Shown in pieces: positions 1-8,697 of a stretch of 60,007 nucleotides of DNA. The notes below the pieces were generated by a model. That model saw nothing but the letters and a program-made list of their open reading frames with translations, did no database searches and was not told the DNA's origin. Each line of letters opens with the position of its first letter. The first letter of the stretch is position 1. Source of the DNA: Propionibacterium sp. (GTDB taxonomy: Bacteria; Actinomycetota; Actinomycetes; Propionibacteriales; Propionibacteriaceae); the NCBI GenBank assembly GCA_012517965.1, contig JAAYTZ010000020.1, forward strand, positions 1 to 60,007, read 5' to 3'. Both the position numbers and the translations under genes were made by a program.

Positions 1-1
1 A

Positions 2-118
2 ACCATCGCCGGCGTCTGCGCCCGCATCACCCAACGCATCCTCGCCCTCACCGCCGCCATCTGGCACAACGACCACGCCGGCCGCACCCGCCGATCACTC
101 ACCGACTACGACCACTGA
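2..118 (+). mobile_element. C-terminal end of an IS982-type transposase (partial)
   Basis: An open frame runs in from the left window edge and stops at TGA 116-118. Its last residues contain an ALTAAIWHN-like segment and end in RSLTDYDH. From memory of the family, this resembles the C-terminus of IS982-type transposases, which usually finish with an AYDH-like tail. Only 38 codons are visible, so completeness and the element's ends cannot be judged. It suggests an insertion sequence just outside the window. Confidence 0.55.
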
Positions 119-172
119 CCCCCGGGAATTGATCATCTAGACTGGGGCCGCCAGCCGCTCCAGGAGGTCCCG

Positions 173-727
173 ATGACCGACGCCAGCCGTCCCACGGTGG
201 ACGCCGTGGGGTCCGGCTGGCCCATCGACCCACGCACCGGGGAGCCGCGGCGACCCTGGCTGGCGTGGCTGGGCGGCGGACTGCTGTTCTCCGCCGCCGC
301 GGTGGTGGTCGTCGCCCTGCTGCTGGTGATGTGGGACAGCGTGACCCGCTTCCCGGAGGCCGCCTGGCTCAACCGGGTCGTCCCGACGAACCTCGGTGAC
401 CCCGTGCGGGTCCTGCTGGTGGTCGGGGACTTCGCCATCGCCCTGATCGTCTCGGTCGCCGCGGTGATCGCCGGGTTCTACGGCTGGGCGGGTCACCGCT
501 GGGCACGCTGGGCGAGCCTGGTCGCACTCGGCCTGGGGGCGGGCACGTTCGCGCTCAACTGGCTGGCCCCGTGGGGCCTGCTCCCGCTCGCGGCGGGGGC
601 CGTCCTGTGGTGGCTGCCTCCACTGCGCGGGTTCTTCGCCGCCTGGGACGCCGTCCGGCACCCCCAACCGGCGCGCCGCGAACGGCCGGCCGGTGTCGTG
701 TACGGTCCGCTGCCCCGCTACCGATGA
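173..727 (+). CDS. Small multi-pass membrane protein, function unknown
   Basis: The protein has 184 residues. A cytoplasmic-looking N-terminus of about 35 residues is followed by about four hydrophobic helices: one near residues 37-62 and three packed between about 83 and 165. A basic tail ends the protein. A good ribosome binding site (AGGAGG) lies about 6 bases before the ATG, and a TAGACT -10-like box is at 138-143. I recognise no family motif. It stands alone between the transposase tail and the tRNA, so context gives no function. Confidence 0.75.
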   Translation: MTDASRPTVDAVGSGWPIDPRTGEPRRPWLAWLGGGLLFSAAAVVVVALLLVMWDSVTRFPEAAWLNRVVPTNLGDPVRVLLVVGDFAIALIVSVAAVIAGFYGWAGHRWARWASLVALGLGAGTFALNWLAPWGLLPLAAGAVLWWLPPLRGFFAAWDAVRHPQPARRERPAGVVYGPLPRYR

Positions 728-809
728 GGTCCGCGGCCGACACGAGGCGGCCGGGCCTTGGCTGGCACGCCGAATCGAGTTGGGCGTGCGGTCGACCTGC
801 TGGAGACGT

Positions 810-883
810 TGGAGCGGGCGACGGGAATCGAACCCGCACTGTCAGCTTGGGAAGCTGATGTTCTGCCATTGAACTACGCCCGC
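810..883 (-). tRNA. tRNA-Gly (anticodon CCC)
   Basis: Read on the minus strand, the sequence folds as a complete cloverleaf. The acceptor stem is GCGGGCG paired with CGCCCGC. The anticodon stem is TCAGC/GCTGA around a 7-base TTCCCAA loop, giving anticodon CCC. The T loop is TTCGATT. A T discriminator base and an encoded CCA (810-812 on the plus strand) follow. The fold was done by eye, and no base looks out of place for glycine. Confidence 0.95.
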
Positions 884-950
884 ACGGGGTGGGCTCAGTG
901 TAGCGGCCCCCCATGGGGGGGTGGCAATTCGACGCCTGGGTGGCGTCGCC

Positions 951-956
951 TAGCCT
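951..956 (+). promoter_or_regulatory. Leaderless -10 box (TAGCCT) for the PH-domain pair
   Basis: TAGCCT lies 6 bases before the ATG at 963 and no Shine-Dalgarno sequence is present. This matches the actinobacterial leaderless pattern seen repeatedly in this window. Confidence 0.5.
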
Positions 957-962
957 TGGGGC

Positions 963-1556
963 ATGTCCGAGACCACCCCCGCCGCCCCCGACGCCGGACC
1001 GGAGCCCGTGCCGTCGACCGGCGTACCTCCGCGATCCGGCTGGGATCCGCATCCGAACCCGCCGCGCGACCCACTGTTCGCGCCCCCGGGCGGGGTCTGG
1101 AACCGGCTCTCCCCCCGCTACGTCCGGGTGCGACAGGCGGGGGCTCTGGCCTGGACCCTGGTCCTCTTCGGGCCGGCGGCCGGGGCGTCCCTGCTGATCT
1201 TCGGGCAACCCTGGGTCACCGCGGGCCTGGTGGCGGTGGGGGTGCTGTGGGGGGTCTGGCGGGTGCTCCGGGCGCGCCGCTGGGTGGAGTCGTGGGGGTG
1301 GGCCGAGCGCGACCAGGACCTCTGCATCACCCACGGCCTGTGGTTCCGCCAACTCGTCGTGGTCCCGTTCGGTCGGATGCAGGTGGTCAACGTCACGTCG
1401 GGGCCACTGCTGCGCTCCCAAGGGCTGGCGGAGGTGCACCTCGTGACGGCCGCGGCGCTGTCGGACGCCAAGATCCCCGGCCTCGCCCAGGCGGACGCCA
1501 TCGCGCTGCGCGATCGCATGATCGAACTGTCGGACGCCCGCGGGGCCGGCCTGTGA
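963..1556 (+). CDS. Bacterial PH (bPH2/DUF304) membrane protein, YdbS-like
   Basis: The protein has 197 residues. A proline-rich N-terminus is followed by two hydrophobic helices (about residues 58-105) and then a bPH2 domain. The domain contains the family-typical run of an ITHGLWFR strand, a VVPFGRMQVV strand and a GPLLRSQGLAEV segment. The stop overlaps the start of the next bPH2 gene by two bases, so the pair is translationally coupled. This matches the ydbS-ydbT pairing known in other bacteria. The role of these proteins is only partly known; an envelope or membrane function is usual. There is no sign of damage. Confidence 0.82.
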   Translation: MSETTPAAPDAGPEPVPSTGVPPRSGWDPHPNPPRDPLFAPPGGVWNRLSPRYVRVRQAGALAWTLVLFGPAAGASLLIFGQPWVTAGLVAVGVLWGVWRVLRARRWVESWGWAERDQDLCITHGLWFRQLVVVPFGRMQVVNVTSGPLLRSQGLAEVHLVTAAALSDAKIPGLAQADAIALRDRMIELSDARGAGL

Positions 1557-3028
1557 CCCACCACCAGGCCCACCCAGGTCCCTCGTTCGAACCGCCGGCC
1601 GACCGGCCGTCGGCGCCACCCGCCCCACCCAAGGCGTCCGGGCCGGCCCCAGCGGAACCGGCGGCACCGGCCGCACCCGCGGCGTCCGTGGTGAGCGCGG
1701 AGCGCCCCCACCCGCTCACCCCGCTGGTGCAGGCGTGGATCTGGCTCGTCGGCGCGGCCCTGTCCCTGGGTCGGCAGCTGCTGGACGCCCCGCAGGACCT
1801 GATCGCCCTCCGGCTGTCCGAGCTGCCGCCCTGGACCCTCGGCTTCCTGCTGGTCATGGCGACCTCCCTCGGGCTCAACCTGTGGCGGTGGTGGACGACC
1901 CGCTTCGTGGTCACCGACCACGAACTGCGCGTCGAGCACCGCGGGCTGCAGCACGAGTCGAAGCGGGTGGCCTACACCCGCATCCAGAGCGTGGACATCA
2001 CTCAGCCCTTCGCCGCCCGCCTGCTGGGGATGGCCCAGCTCACCATCGACGTCGGCGCCGACAGCCCGATCCGGCTGCAGTACCTCTCCCGCTCCCGCGC
2101 CGCGGCCCTGCGCGACGCGCTCCTCCACCGCGCCCACGGCCGCCGACCCCCCGCGGACGCCGCCGAGACCAGCGCCTGGGACGACACCGGCGCCGCCGAC
2201 CGCGTCCTGCTCCGGGTCCCGCCCGGCGAACTCCTGCTGGGCGCCGTGCTGTCCCACGAACTGCTGCTGCTCGTCGCGGTCACCGCGACCCCCCTCGTCG
2301 TGGGGCTGGTCGCCGGCGGCGAACTGCTGTTGGTCGCCGGCGGGGTGATCCCGCTGCTGCTGGCGATCGGCGGCTTCCTGTCGAAGCGGGTCATCGGCCA
2401 GTACAACTACACCCTCGCCGAAACGCCCGCCGGGCTGCGGATCAGCCGCGGGCTGGCCTCGCTGTCGTCCGGCACCGTCCCCGTGCACCGCATCCAGGCG
2501 ATCCGGATCGCCGAGCCCGTGCTGTGGCGGCGCATCGGCCGGGCCCGCGTCGATCTGGCGGTGCTCGGCCTCGGCGGCCTCACCGCCGACGAGGACCAGG
2601 CGGGGTCGTCGTCGATCATGCTGCCCATCGGACGCCCCGCGGACGTGCGCGTCGCCCTGCAGGCGGTCTGGCCCAACCTGGCCCTGGACGCCGTTCCCCT
2701 GACCCCGGCGCCCACCCGCGCCCGCCCGCTCGCGCCGCTCACCCTGCGGACCATCGCCCACGGCTGGGACGCCCACGTGGTCGTGCTGCGCCGCGGCTGG
2801 TGGACGCGGACCACCTGGATCATCCCCCACGCCCGCCTGCAGTCGGCGCTCATCGAGCAGGGACCGCTGGCCCGCCGGCTCGACGTCGCCCAGGTGGCCC
2901 TCCTCACCGGCGAGCTGGTGGGCCGGGCGACCACCTTGATGGAGGCCGCCGAGGCCCGGGCCTTCGTCTTCGCCGAGTTGCGGCGGGCGCGTACCGCCCG
3001 CGCCGACGAACTGCTCGGCGCCCCCTGA
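1553..3028 (+). CDS. Large bPH2-domain membrane protein, YdbT-like
   Basis: The protein has 491 residues from the GTG at 1553, which overlaps the upstream TGA (GTGA). The first 50 residues are rich in Pro and Ala. Two membrane helices follow, then a first bPH2 domain (ITDHELRVEHRG-like strand and RIQSVDITQPFAARLLG), another pair of helices, and a second bPH2 domain (GLRISRGL, VPVHRIQAIRI). A third, more degenerate repeat lies near the C-terminus (WWTRTTWIIPHARLQS). This two- to three-repeat layout is that of YdbT. It presumably acts with the upstream YdbS-like protein. The frame stays open well upstream, but the coupled GTG is the natural start. Confidence 0.82.
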   Translation: MTHHQAHPGPSFEPPADRPSAPPAPPKASGPAPAEPAAPAAPAASVVSAERPHPLTPLVQAWIWLVGAALSLGRQLLDAPQDLIALRLSELPPWTLGFLLVMATSLGLNLWRWWTTRFVVTDHELRVEHRGLQHESKRVAYTRIQSVDITQPFAARLLGMAQLTIDVGADSPIRLQYLSRSRAAALRDALLHRAHGRRPPADAAETSAWDDTGAADRVLLRVPPGELLLGAVLSHELLLLVAVTATPLVVGLVAGGELLLVAGGVIPLLLAIGGFLSKRVIGQYNYTLAETPAGLRISRGLASLSSGTVPVHRIQAIRIAEPVLWRRIGRARVDLAVLGLGGLTADEDQAGSSSIMLPIGRPADVRVALQAVWPNLALDAVPLTPAPTRARPLAPLTLRTIAHGWDAHVVVLRRGWWTRTTWIIPHARLQSALIEQGPLARRLDVAQVALLTGELVGRATTLMEAAEARAFVFAELRRARTARADELLGAP

Positions 3029-3053
3029 CCCCGCCGGAGCGACGGCGAGTCGG

Positions 3054-3059
3054 TAGGGT
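3054..3059 (+). promoter_or_regulatory. Leaderless -10 box (TAGGGT) for ppgK
   Basis: TAGGGT ends 7 bases before the ppgK ATG at 3067 and there is no convincing ribosome binding site. This indicates an own leaderless promoter despite the short gap after the upstream gene. Confidence 0.5.
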
Positions 3060-3066
3060 TTCCGGC

Positions 3067-3900
3067 ATGAGCAAACGGCACGTTCTCGGCATCGACATCG
3101 GTGGCTCGGGCATCAAGGGGGCCCTGGTCGACCTCAAGAAGGGCGAGTTCGCCTCGGACCGGCTGCGCATCCCGACGCCGGCCGAGTCGACGCCCCAGAA
3201 CGTGGCGGCCGTCGTGAAGCAGATCGTCGACCACTTCGGCAAGGAGCTGGGAGACGGTCCGGTCGGCATCACGATCCCGGCCGTCGTGACCCACGGGCGC
3301 ACCCGCTCGGCGGCCAACATCGACAAGTCCTGGATCGACGCCCCCGCCGAGCAGATCTTCGAGGAGGTCCTCGGCCGCGACATCCTGCTCGTCAACGACG
3401 CGGACGCCGCGGGCGTCGCCGAGGTGCTGTATGGCGCCGCCAAGGGCCACCCGGGGCTCGTCATCGTGACCACCCTGGGCACCGGCATCGGCACGGCCAT
3501 CATCAACCGCGGCGTCCTGGTGCCCAACAGCGAGCTGGGCCACATCGAGATCGACGGCGCGGACGCCGAGCCGACGACGGCGGCCTCCGCCCGCGACCGG
3601 GAGGGCCTGACCTTCGAGGAGTGGGCGCCCCGGCTGCAGAAGTACTACAGCCGCCTCGAGTTCCTGCTGTGGCCCGACCTCATCGTCGTCGGCGGCGGCG
3701 TCAGCAAGAACGCCGACAAGTTCCTGCCGCTGCTGAAGCTGAACACCCCGATCGTCCCGGCCAAGCTGCGCAACGCGGCCGGCATCATCGGGGCGGCGTG
3801 GCTGGCCCAGGACCGCCTCGACCACCCCGATCCCCTGAGGGGCGCCGACCCGGCCGCGGCGCGCGCCGACGGGACCGACGCCCCGAAGCGCAAGAAGTAG
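3067..3900 (+). CDS. ppgK: Polyphosphate glucokinase
   Basis: The protein has 277 residues and is a ROK-type kinase that phosphorylates glucose using polyphosphate (and often ATP), feeding glycolysis in the cytoplasm. The N-terminus carries the phosphate loop GIDIGGSGIKG. The middle has LVNDADAAGVAE with the sugar-binding/catalytic Asp, then TTLGTGIGTAI, and later ELGHIEI and VVGGGVSKN. These are the expected PpgK/ROK landmarks in the right order and length. Enzymes of this type are characteristic of actinobacteria. It faces argS convergently. The Lys-rich tail (KRKK) is unremarkable. Confidence 0.93.
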   Translation: MSKRHVLGIDIGGSGIKGALVDLKKGEFASDRLRIPTPAESTPQNVAAVVKQIVDHFGKELGDGPVGITIPAVVTHGRTRSAANIDKSWIDAPAEQIFEEVLGRDILLVNDADAAGVAEVLYGAAKGHPGLVIVTTLGTGIGTAIINRGVLVPNSELGHIEIDGADAEPTTAASARDREGLTFEEWAPRLQKYYSRLEFLLWPDLIVVGGGVSKNADKFLPLLKLNTPIVPAKLRNAAGIIGAAWLAQDRLDHPDPLRGADPAAARADGTDAPKRKK

Positions 3901-3918
3901 GACGCCGCGGGCCGCGGC

Positions 3919-5565
3919 CTACATGTTCTCGGGGGCCTCGATCCCCAGCAGGTCGAGGCCCCTGGCCAGCACCTTGCGGGTCGCGGCGCACAACGCCAGC
4001 CGCGACTCCCGCACGGCACCCTCGGATTTCAGCACGGGGCACTGTTCGTAGAACACGCTGAGCGCGGTCGCCAGGTCGTAGAGATACGTGCACAGCTTGT
4101 GGGGCTGCAGGTTCTCGGCGACGTCGGCCACGGTCTCCCCGAACCGGGAGAGCAGCAGCGCCAGCGCCTGTTCCTCGGGGGCGTCCAGCACGGTGACCCG
4201 CGCCCCGACCGGCACCCCCTGCTCCGCCGCGTTCCGGAGGATGCGGGACAGCCGGGCGTGGGCGTACTGCAGGTACGGGCCGGTGTTGCCGATGGTGGCC
4301 GTCATCCGTTCGGCGTCGAAGGTGTAGTCCTTCTGCAGTTGGCTCGACAGGTCGGCGTACTTCAGCGCCGCCAGCGCGATGGGCCGGGCCGCGTGCCGCT
4401 CCGCCTCGTCCAGCAGGTCGTCGAGATGAACGGCCGTCCCCTCCCGGGTGGAGAACTTCTTGCCGTCCGGCCCGAGCACCTGGCCGAACCCGATGTGGAT
4501 CGCCTCGACGTCGTCCGGCAGGTAGCCCGCCTTGCGCGCCACCGCGAAGATGAGCTGGAAGTGCAGCGCCTGCGGCGTCCCGACGACGTAGATGATGCGG
4601 TCCGCGCCCAGGGTGTCGACGCGGTAGCGCACGGCGGCCACGTCGGTCGTGTCGTAGCCGTAGCCGCCGTTCTTGTTGCGCAGGATGGCGGGCACGTCCA
4701 GGCCGTCCACGAACACCACGAGGGCGCCGTCGTCCAGCGTGGCGATGCCCCGGGACTCCAGGTCCGCGCACACCTGGGGCAGCAGGTCGTTGTACATCGA
4801 CTCGCCGGCCACGTCGGCGTCCGTCAGCAGGACGCCGAGACGCGCGTACGTCGCGTTGAAGCCCTCCTGGCTCAGCTGGATGAGCCGCCGCCAGATCCCG
4901 AGGGTCTCCGGGTCGCCGGCCTGGAGCAGAACGACCCGGTCCCGGGCCCGCTCGGCGAAGACCTCGTCGGCGGCGAGCCGCTTGTTGGCCCGCAGGTAGA
5001 GCTCCTCCGCGCCCGCGAGGTCGAGGGTGTCGAGGTCGAGCCGCTCGTCGAGCACCTGCTCGACCAGCATGCCGAACTGCCGACCCCAGTCGCCGATGTG
5101 GTTCTGGGGGATGACCCGGTGGCCCTGCGCCGACAGCACCCGGTTGAAGCAGTCGCCGATGATCGTCGACCGGAGGTGACCGACGTGCATCTGCTTGGCG
5201 ACGTTCGGCGCCGAATAGTCGATGACGACCGTCTGCGGCTTTGCCGCCCGGTCGATCCCGGTGTCCGGGTCGGCGAGCAGATCGGTGGCCACCCGGGCGA
5301 GAACGTCGTTGCGGATGCGGAAGTTGATGAAGCCGGGCCCGGCGATCTCCAGGGGCTCGCAGACGTCGGCCAGGTCGATCCGCTCCACCAGCCGCTGCGC
5401 CACGACCCGGGGCGGCTGCCCCTCGCTCTTCGCGAGCCGCAGCGCCACGTTGGACTGGAAGTGGCCGAACTGCGGCTTCGTCGCGGGCCGCATCTCCGGG
5501 TCGACCCCGGCGGCGGCCGCCACGCGCGTGCTGAGCAGGGAGTTCAAGGAGAGCATGGGGAGCAT
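3919..5565 (-). CDS. argS: Arginyl-tRNA synthetase
   Basis: The protein has 548 residues and is a class I aminoacyl-tRNA synthetase charging tRNA-Arg. The N-terminal additional domain (about residues 1-110) is followed by the HIGH-type signature HVGHLRSTIIGD near residue 130, just after DYSAPNVAKQMH. The KMSKS region is represented by GPDGKKFSTREG near residue 375, a loose KMSKS as in many ArgS proteins. A C-terminal anticodon-binding domain ends in the typical LLGIEAPENM. Start alternatives are the ATGs at 5565 and 5556. The upstream DUF218 gene ends only 12 bases before, so co-transcription is likely. Confidence 0.95.
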   Translation of the reverse strand: MLPMLSLNSLLSTRVAAAAGVDPEMRPATKPQFGHFQSNVALRLAKSEGQPPRVVAQRLVERIDLADVCEPLEIAGPGFINFRIRNDVLARVATDLLADPDTGIDRAAKPQTVVIDYSAPNVAKQMHVGHLRSTIIGDCFNRVLSAQGHRVIPQNHIGDWGRQFGMLVEQVLDERLDLDTLDLAGAEELYLRANKRLAADEVFAERARDRVVLLQAGDPETLGIWRRLIQLSQEGFNATYARLGVLLTDADVAGESMYNDLLPQVCADLESRGIATLDDGALVVFVDGLDVPAILRNKNGGYGYDTTDVAAVRYRVDTLGADRIIYVVGTPQALHFQLIFAVARKAGYLPDDVEAIHIGFGQVLGPDGKKFSTREGTAVHLDDLLDEAERHAARPIALAALKYADLSSQLQKDYTFDAERMTATIGNTGPYLQYAHARLSRILRNAAEQGVPVGARVTVLDAPEEQALALLLSRFGETVADVAENLQPHKLCTYLYDLATALSVFYEQCPVLKSEGAVRESRLALCAATRKVLARGLDLLGIEAPENM

Positions 5566-5577
5566 TCTTCCACGCCC

Positions 5578-6243
5578 TCAGGAGCCGACCGCCTCCCGGA
5601 CGGCGTCGCTGGGCGGCGAGGTGACCGCGGGCGGCCGGTCGCGGACCAGGTCGACCACCATCTTGACGCCCGCGGGGAACTCCCGGGCGACGCCGACCGG
5701 CCAGAAGGCGCGGCCGGCCACCGAGGCGTCGCCGACGCCGACGGCGTCCAGCCCCAGCGCCCGGCAGGTCGCCAGGGCCCGGGGCAGGTGGTAGCGCTGG
5801 GTCACCAGGAGCGGCGCCGTGACCCCGAAGACGTCCCGCAGCCGGCGGCAGGTGTCGTAGGTGTCCTCGCCGGCCTCGTCCTCGACGATGCGGCACCCCG
5901 GCACCCCGCGCGCCTCCAGGTAGCGCCGCATGGCGGTCGTCTCGCGGTGGTGGTCGGGGGCGTTGTTGCCGCTCACGATCAGCACCCGCGCCTTCCCGGA
6001 GCGATAGAGCCGCTCCCCCAGGTCGAGCCGGGCCGCGAGGAACGCGGCCGGCGTACCGTCGGCGTGCACCTCGGCCCCGAAGACGACCGCGACGTCGCGG
6101 GCCGGCACGGCGTCCGGCTCGAAGACCCGTCCGGACGCCGCCGCCGCGGCCCACAGGCTGGGTGCGCCGACCGCGAGCCCGGCGGCGAGCAGGCCGGCGC
6201 CGCCGAGGCGCAGCGCGGTGACGAGCGGACGGGACAGGGGCAC
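5578..6243 (-). CDS. DUF218/YdcF-SanA-like membrane-anchored protein
   Basis: The protein has 221 residues. One N-terminal hydrophobic segment (about residues 8-30) serves as a membrane anchor or signal. The DUF218 domain follows: VVFGAEVHADGTP, then LIVSGNNAP, TYDTCRRLRDV and LLVTQRYHLPRALATCR, which are the usual SanA/YdcF landmarks. The family is linked to envelope barrier function, but its biochemical activity is uncertain. The chosen GTG start at 6243 is supported by a leaderless TACCCT box 6 bases upstream; the open frame continues far upstream through pgi and is not meaningful there. Confidence 0.82.
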   Translation of the reverse strand: MPLSRPLVTALRLGGAGLLAAGLAVGAPSLWAAAAASGRVFEPDAVPARDVAVVFGAEVHADGTPAAFLAARLDLGERLYRSGKARVLIVSGNNAPDHHRETTAMRRYLEARGVPGCRIVEDEAGEDTYDTCRRLRDVFGVTAPLLVTQRYHLPRALATCRALGLDAVGVGDASVAGRAFWPVGVAREFPAGVKMVVDLVRDRPPAVTSPPSDAVREAVGS

Positions 6244-6249
6244 CCGGCC

Positions 6250-6255
6250 AGGGTA
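6250..6255 (-). promoter_or_regulatory. Leaderless -10 box (TACCCT on the minus strand)
   Basis: The box ends 6 bases before the GTG start at 6243. The -35 position would fall inside the long hairpin at 6260-6305, so hairpin formation in the DNA could affect this promoter. Confidence 0.42.
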
Positions 6256-6259
6256 CCGG

Positions 6260-6305
6260 GCGCCCCGGACGCCCCGGCCGACGGGGGCCGGGGCGTCCGG
6301 GGCGC
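6260..6305 (-). terminator. Perfect 20-bp stem hairpin after pgi
   Basis: A perfect inverted repeat has arms 6260-6279 and 6286-6305 with a 6-base loop. It lies between the pgi stop (6321) and the next start (6243) on the minus strand. The stem is almost entirely G/C and contains GGACGCC. No T-run follows, so it would be a non-canonical terminator of the kind common in high-GC actinobacteria. A purely structural or regulatory role is possible. Confidence 0.6.
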
Positions 6306-6320
6306 TGCCAGCGGAGGCGG

Positions 6321-7991
6321 TCAGCGGGTCCGCTGCGCGGCGTAGTAGGCGATCAGCGCCCGGGTCGAGGCGTCCTGCGCGGCGAGCGCGTCGGCGTCCC
6401 CGGCGATGGCCGGCCCGATCTGCTTGGCGAGCACCTTGCCCAGTTCGACGCCCCACTGGTCGAACGAGTCGATGCCCCACACGACGCCCTGGACGAACGT
6501 GATGTGCTCGTACAGCGCGATGAGTTGGCCGACGACCGACGGGGTGAGCGCCGGCGCCATGATCGAGGTGGTCGGCCGGTTGCCCTTGAAGACCTTCGCC
6601 GAGACGAGCGCCTCCGGGACGCCCTCGGCGCGCACCTCGTCGGCCGTCTTGCCGAACGCGAGCGCCTTGGTCTGGGCGAGGAAGTTGGCGAGGAACAACT
6701 CGTGGACGTCCTGCCCGCCCTCCTTGATCGGCCGCGCGGGGTTGGCGACCGCGATGAAGTCGGCCGGGATGATCTGGGTGCCCTGGTGGATCAGCTGGTA
6801 GAAGGCGTGCTGGCCGTTCGTGCCCGGCTCGCCCCAGAAGACCTCGCCGGTCTCGGTGGTGACCGGGCTGCCGTCGGCCTTGACGCCCTTGCCGTTCGAC
6901 TCCATCGTCAACTGCTGCAGGTAGGCCGCGAACCGGTGCAGGTACTGGGCGTACGGCAACACCGCGTGCGAGGTGGCCTTGACGAAGTTGACGTACCACA
7001 CGTTGAGCAGGCCCATCAGCGCCGGCACGTTCTCGGCCCACGGCTTCTCGGCGAAGTGTCGGTCGATGGTGTGGAAGCCGGCGAGGAAGTCGGCGAAGTT
7101 CTCGGGGCCGATCGCGACACAGACCGAGGTGCCGACCGCCGAGTCGACCGAGTAGCGGCCGCCGACCCAGTCCCAGAAGCCGAAGGCGTTCGCGGGGTCG
7201 ATGCCGAACTCGGCCACCTTGTCCAACGCGGTGGAGACGGCGACGAAGTGCTTGGCGATGGCGGCCGAGCGCTGGGCGTCCGAGCCGTCGATGGCCCCCG
7301 CCCGCTGCAGCGCGTCCAGCAGCCACCAGCGCGCCATCTTGGCGTTGGTGAGGGTCTCCAGGGTGGTGAACGTCTTGGACGCCACGATGAACAGCGTGGT
7401 CTCCGGGTCGAGGTCGACGGTCTTCTCGTAGACGTCGGTCGGGTCGATGTTGGAGATGAAGCGGCACTTCAGGCCCGGCTGCTTGTAGGGGATGAGTGCC
7501 TCGTAGACCATCACCGGGCCCAGGTCGGAGCCGCCGATGCCGATGTTGACGACGGTCTCGATGCGCTTGCCGGTGACGCCGGTCCACGCACCGGAGCGCA
7601 CCTGGTCGGCGAAGGCGTAGATCTTGTCGAGCACCTCGTGGACGTCGGCGACCACGTCGGTCCCGTCGACGATGAGGGAGTCGCCCCGCGGCCGGCGCAG
7701 CGCGGTGTGCAGCACGGCCCGGTCCTCGGTCACGTTGATGTGGTCGCCGCGGAACATGGCCTCGCGACGCTCGGCCAGGCCGACCTCGTCGGCCAGGGCG
7801 ACCAGCGCGTCGAGCACCTCGTCGGTGATGAGGTTCTTGGACAGGTCCACGTACAGGTCGCCGGCCGTCCGGGTGAAGCGTTCGGCACGGTTCGGGTCGG
7901 CGGCGAACCACCCGCGCAGGTCGGGGGTGAAGGCGGCGTAGAGGTCGGCCAGCTTGGCCCACGCGGCGCCCTTGGTCACGTCAGCAGTCAT
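6321..7991 (-). CDS. pgi: Glucose-6-phosphate isomerase
   Basis: The protein has 556 residues, the full length for the long bacterial Pgi class. It interconverts glucose-6-phosphate and fructose-6-phosphate. Visible landmarks are [11 protein letters not shown] near residue 150, the phosphate-binding [22 protein letters not shown], the catalytic Glu in MESNGKGV, a [16 protein letters not shown] segment with the active-site His, and a C-terminal Lys in LAKQIGPAI. It is monocistronic: a leaderless -10 box precedes it and a strong hairpin follows. With ppgK and zwf in the same window it marks the entry to glycolysis and the pentose phosphate pathway. Confidence 0.96.
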   Translation of the reverse strand: MTADVTKGAAWAKLADLYAAFTPDLRGWFAADPNRAERFTRTAGDLYVDLSKNLITDEVLDALVALADEVGLAERREAMFRGDHINVTEDRAVLHTALRRPRGDSLIVDGTDVVADVHEVLDKIYAFADQVRSGAWTGVTGKRIETVVNIGIGGSDLGPVMVYEALIPYKQPGLKCRFISNIDPTDVYEKTVDLDPETTLFIVASKTFTTLETLTNAKMARWWLLDALQRAGAIDGSDAQRSAAIAKHFVAVSTALDKVAEFGIDPANAFGFWDWVGGRYSVDSAVGTSVCVAIGPENFADFLAGFHTIDRHFAEKPWAENVPALMGLLNVWYVNFVKATSHAVLPYAQYLHRFAAYLQQLTMESNGKGVKADGSPVTTETGEVFWGEPGTNGQHAFYQLIHQGTQIIPADFIAVANPARPIKEGGQDVHELFLANFLAQTKALAFGKTADEVRAEGVPEALVSAKVFKGNRPTTSIMAPALTPSVVGQLIALYEHITFVQGVVWGIDSFDQWGVELGKVLAKQIGPAIAGDADALAAQDASTRALIAYYAAQRTR

Positions 7992-7997
7992 GGCGGC

Positions 7998-8003
7998 AGC
8001 CTA
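7998..8003 (-). promoter_or_regulatory. Leaderless -10 box (TAGGCT on the minus strand) for pgi
   Basis: TAGGCT lies 6 bases before the pgi ATG at 7991 with no ribosome binding site between. Confidence 0.5.
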
Positions 8004-8069
8004 ACGACCGGCGCCGGTGGCCGGGGCGCCGATTGCCCCGATGGCAACCGGTGAGCGCCGCTCGGGACG

Positions 8070-8690
8070 TCAGTCGATGCTGCCGTACTCCTGGGCGCGC
8101 CGGCGCAGGGCCTCCAAGTCGAGGGACGCCGGGCCCGCCGCCTCGGGGAACAGGACGCGGGCCTGAAGGCCGACCGCGCTCGCGCACGAGTCGAGGGACA
8201 TGTCGCACTGGAACCGCTCCAGGCGCCCGGTCGCGACGAGCTCGACGTCGGGGAACAGCGCCCCCAGCGCCCGGCCGTAGGCCATTCCCAACACCTCGGT
8301 CGGGATCAGTTGGACGGACGTGGCGCCGACGCCCAGCGCGTAGTGGATCTCGTTGGGGGTCAACGCCCCGGGCGCGAAGGGGACCAGCCCGGCCGCCGCT
8401 GCGACCAGCTCGGGCGTCGTCACGGGGGACGTCACGAAGTGGGCGCCGCGGGCCGCCACCGCCCGCACCTCGTCGGCCGTCCGGACGCCGTAGGCGCCGA
8501 TGCGGGCCCGCCGCCCGAAGATCCGCAGCGCCTCGTCGAGTCGCTCGCCGTCCGCGGCCGGGAAGGCCCAGGCGCGGACGCCCTCCTGGATCAGGACCTC
8601 TCCGGCCGCCACCCAGGTCGGCAGCCGCTGCGCGGACGGGAACTCCGTGAACAACCGTCGCCCCCCGAGGGCCGCCACCAGTCCCGCCAT
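8070..8690 (-). CDS. KDPG/KHG-aldolase-fold protein lacking the catalytic residues
   Basis: The protein has 206 residues, the usual length of 2-keto-3-deoxy-6-phosphogluconate (Eda) aldolases, and aligns along the whole fold. However, each catalytic signature is altered. The LEVTLRT segment with the catalytic Glu reads AWAFPAAD, the GAGTVL segment reads GAYGVR, the KFFPAE motif with the Schiff-base Lys reads QLIPTE, and the PTGG phosphate site reads ATGR. It is therefore unlikely to be an ordinary KDPG aldolase. A changed activity or a binding role is possible. It starts 7 bases after a PfkB-type kinase gene, so the two form one transcription unit. Confidence 0.7.
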   Translation of the reverse strand: MAGLVAALGGRRLFTEFPSAQRLPTWVAAGEVLIQEGVRAWAFPAADGERLDEALRIFGRRARIGAYGVRTADEVRAVAARGAHFVTSPVTTPELVAAAAGLVPFAPGALTPNEIHYALGVGATSVQLIPTEVLGMAYGRALGALFPDVELVATGRLERFQCDMSLDSCASAVGLQARVLFPEAAGPASLDLEALRRRAQEYGSID

Positions 8691-8697
8691 GCGCCCA

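Noticed and set aside
555-1676. Minus-strand frame across the tRNA and the PH-domain gene
   Set aside because: It runs through the tRNA-Gly gene and opposite a recognised coding region; no protein signature is present.
4099-6345. Long plus-strand frame opposite argS and the DUF218 gene
   Set aside because: It is an antisense shadow of recognised genes; its product is rich in Arg, Gly and Val without motifs.
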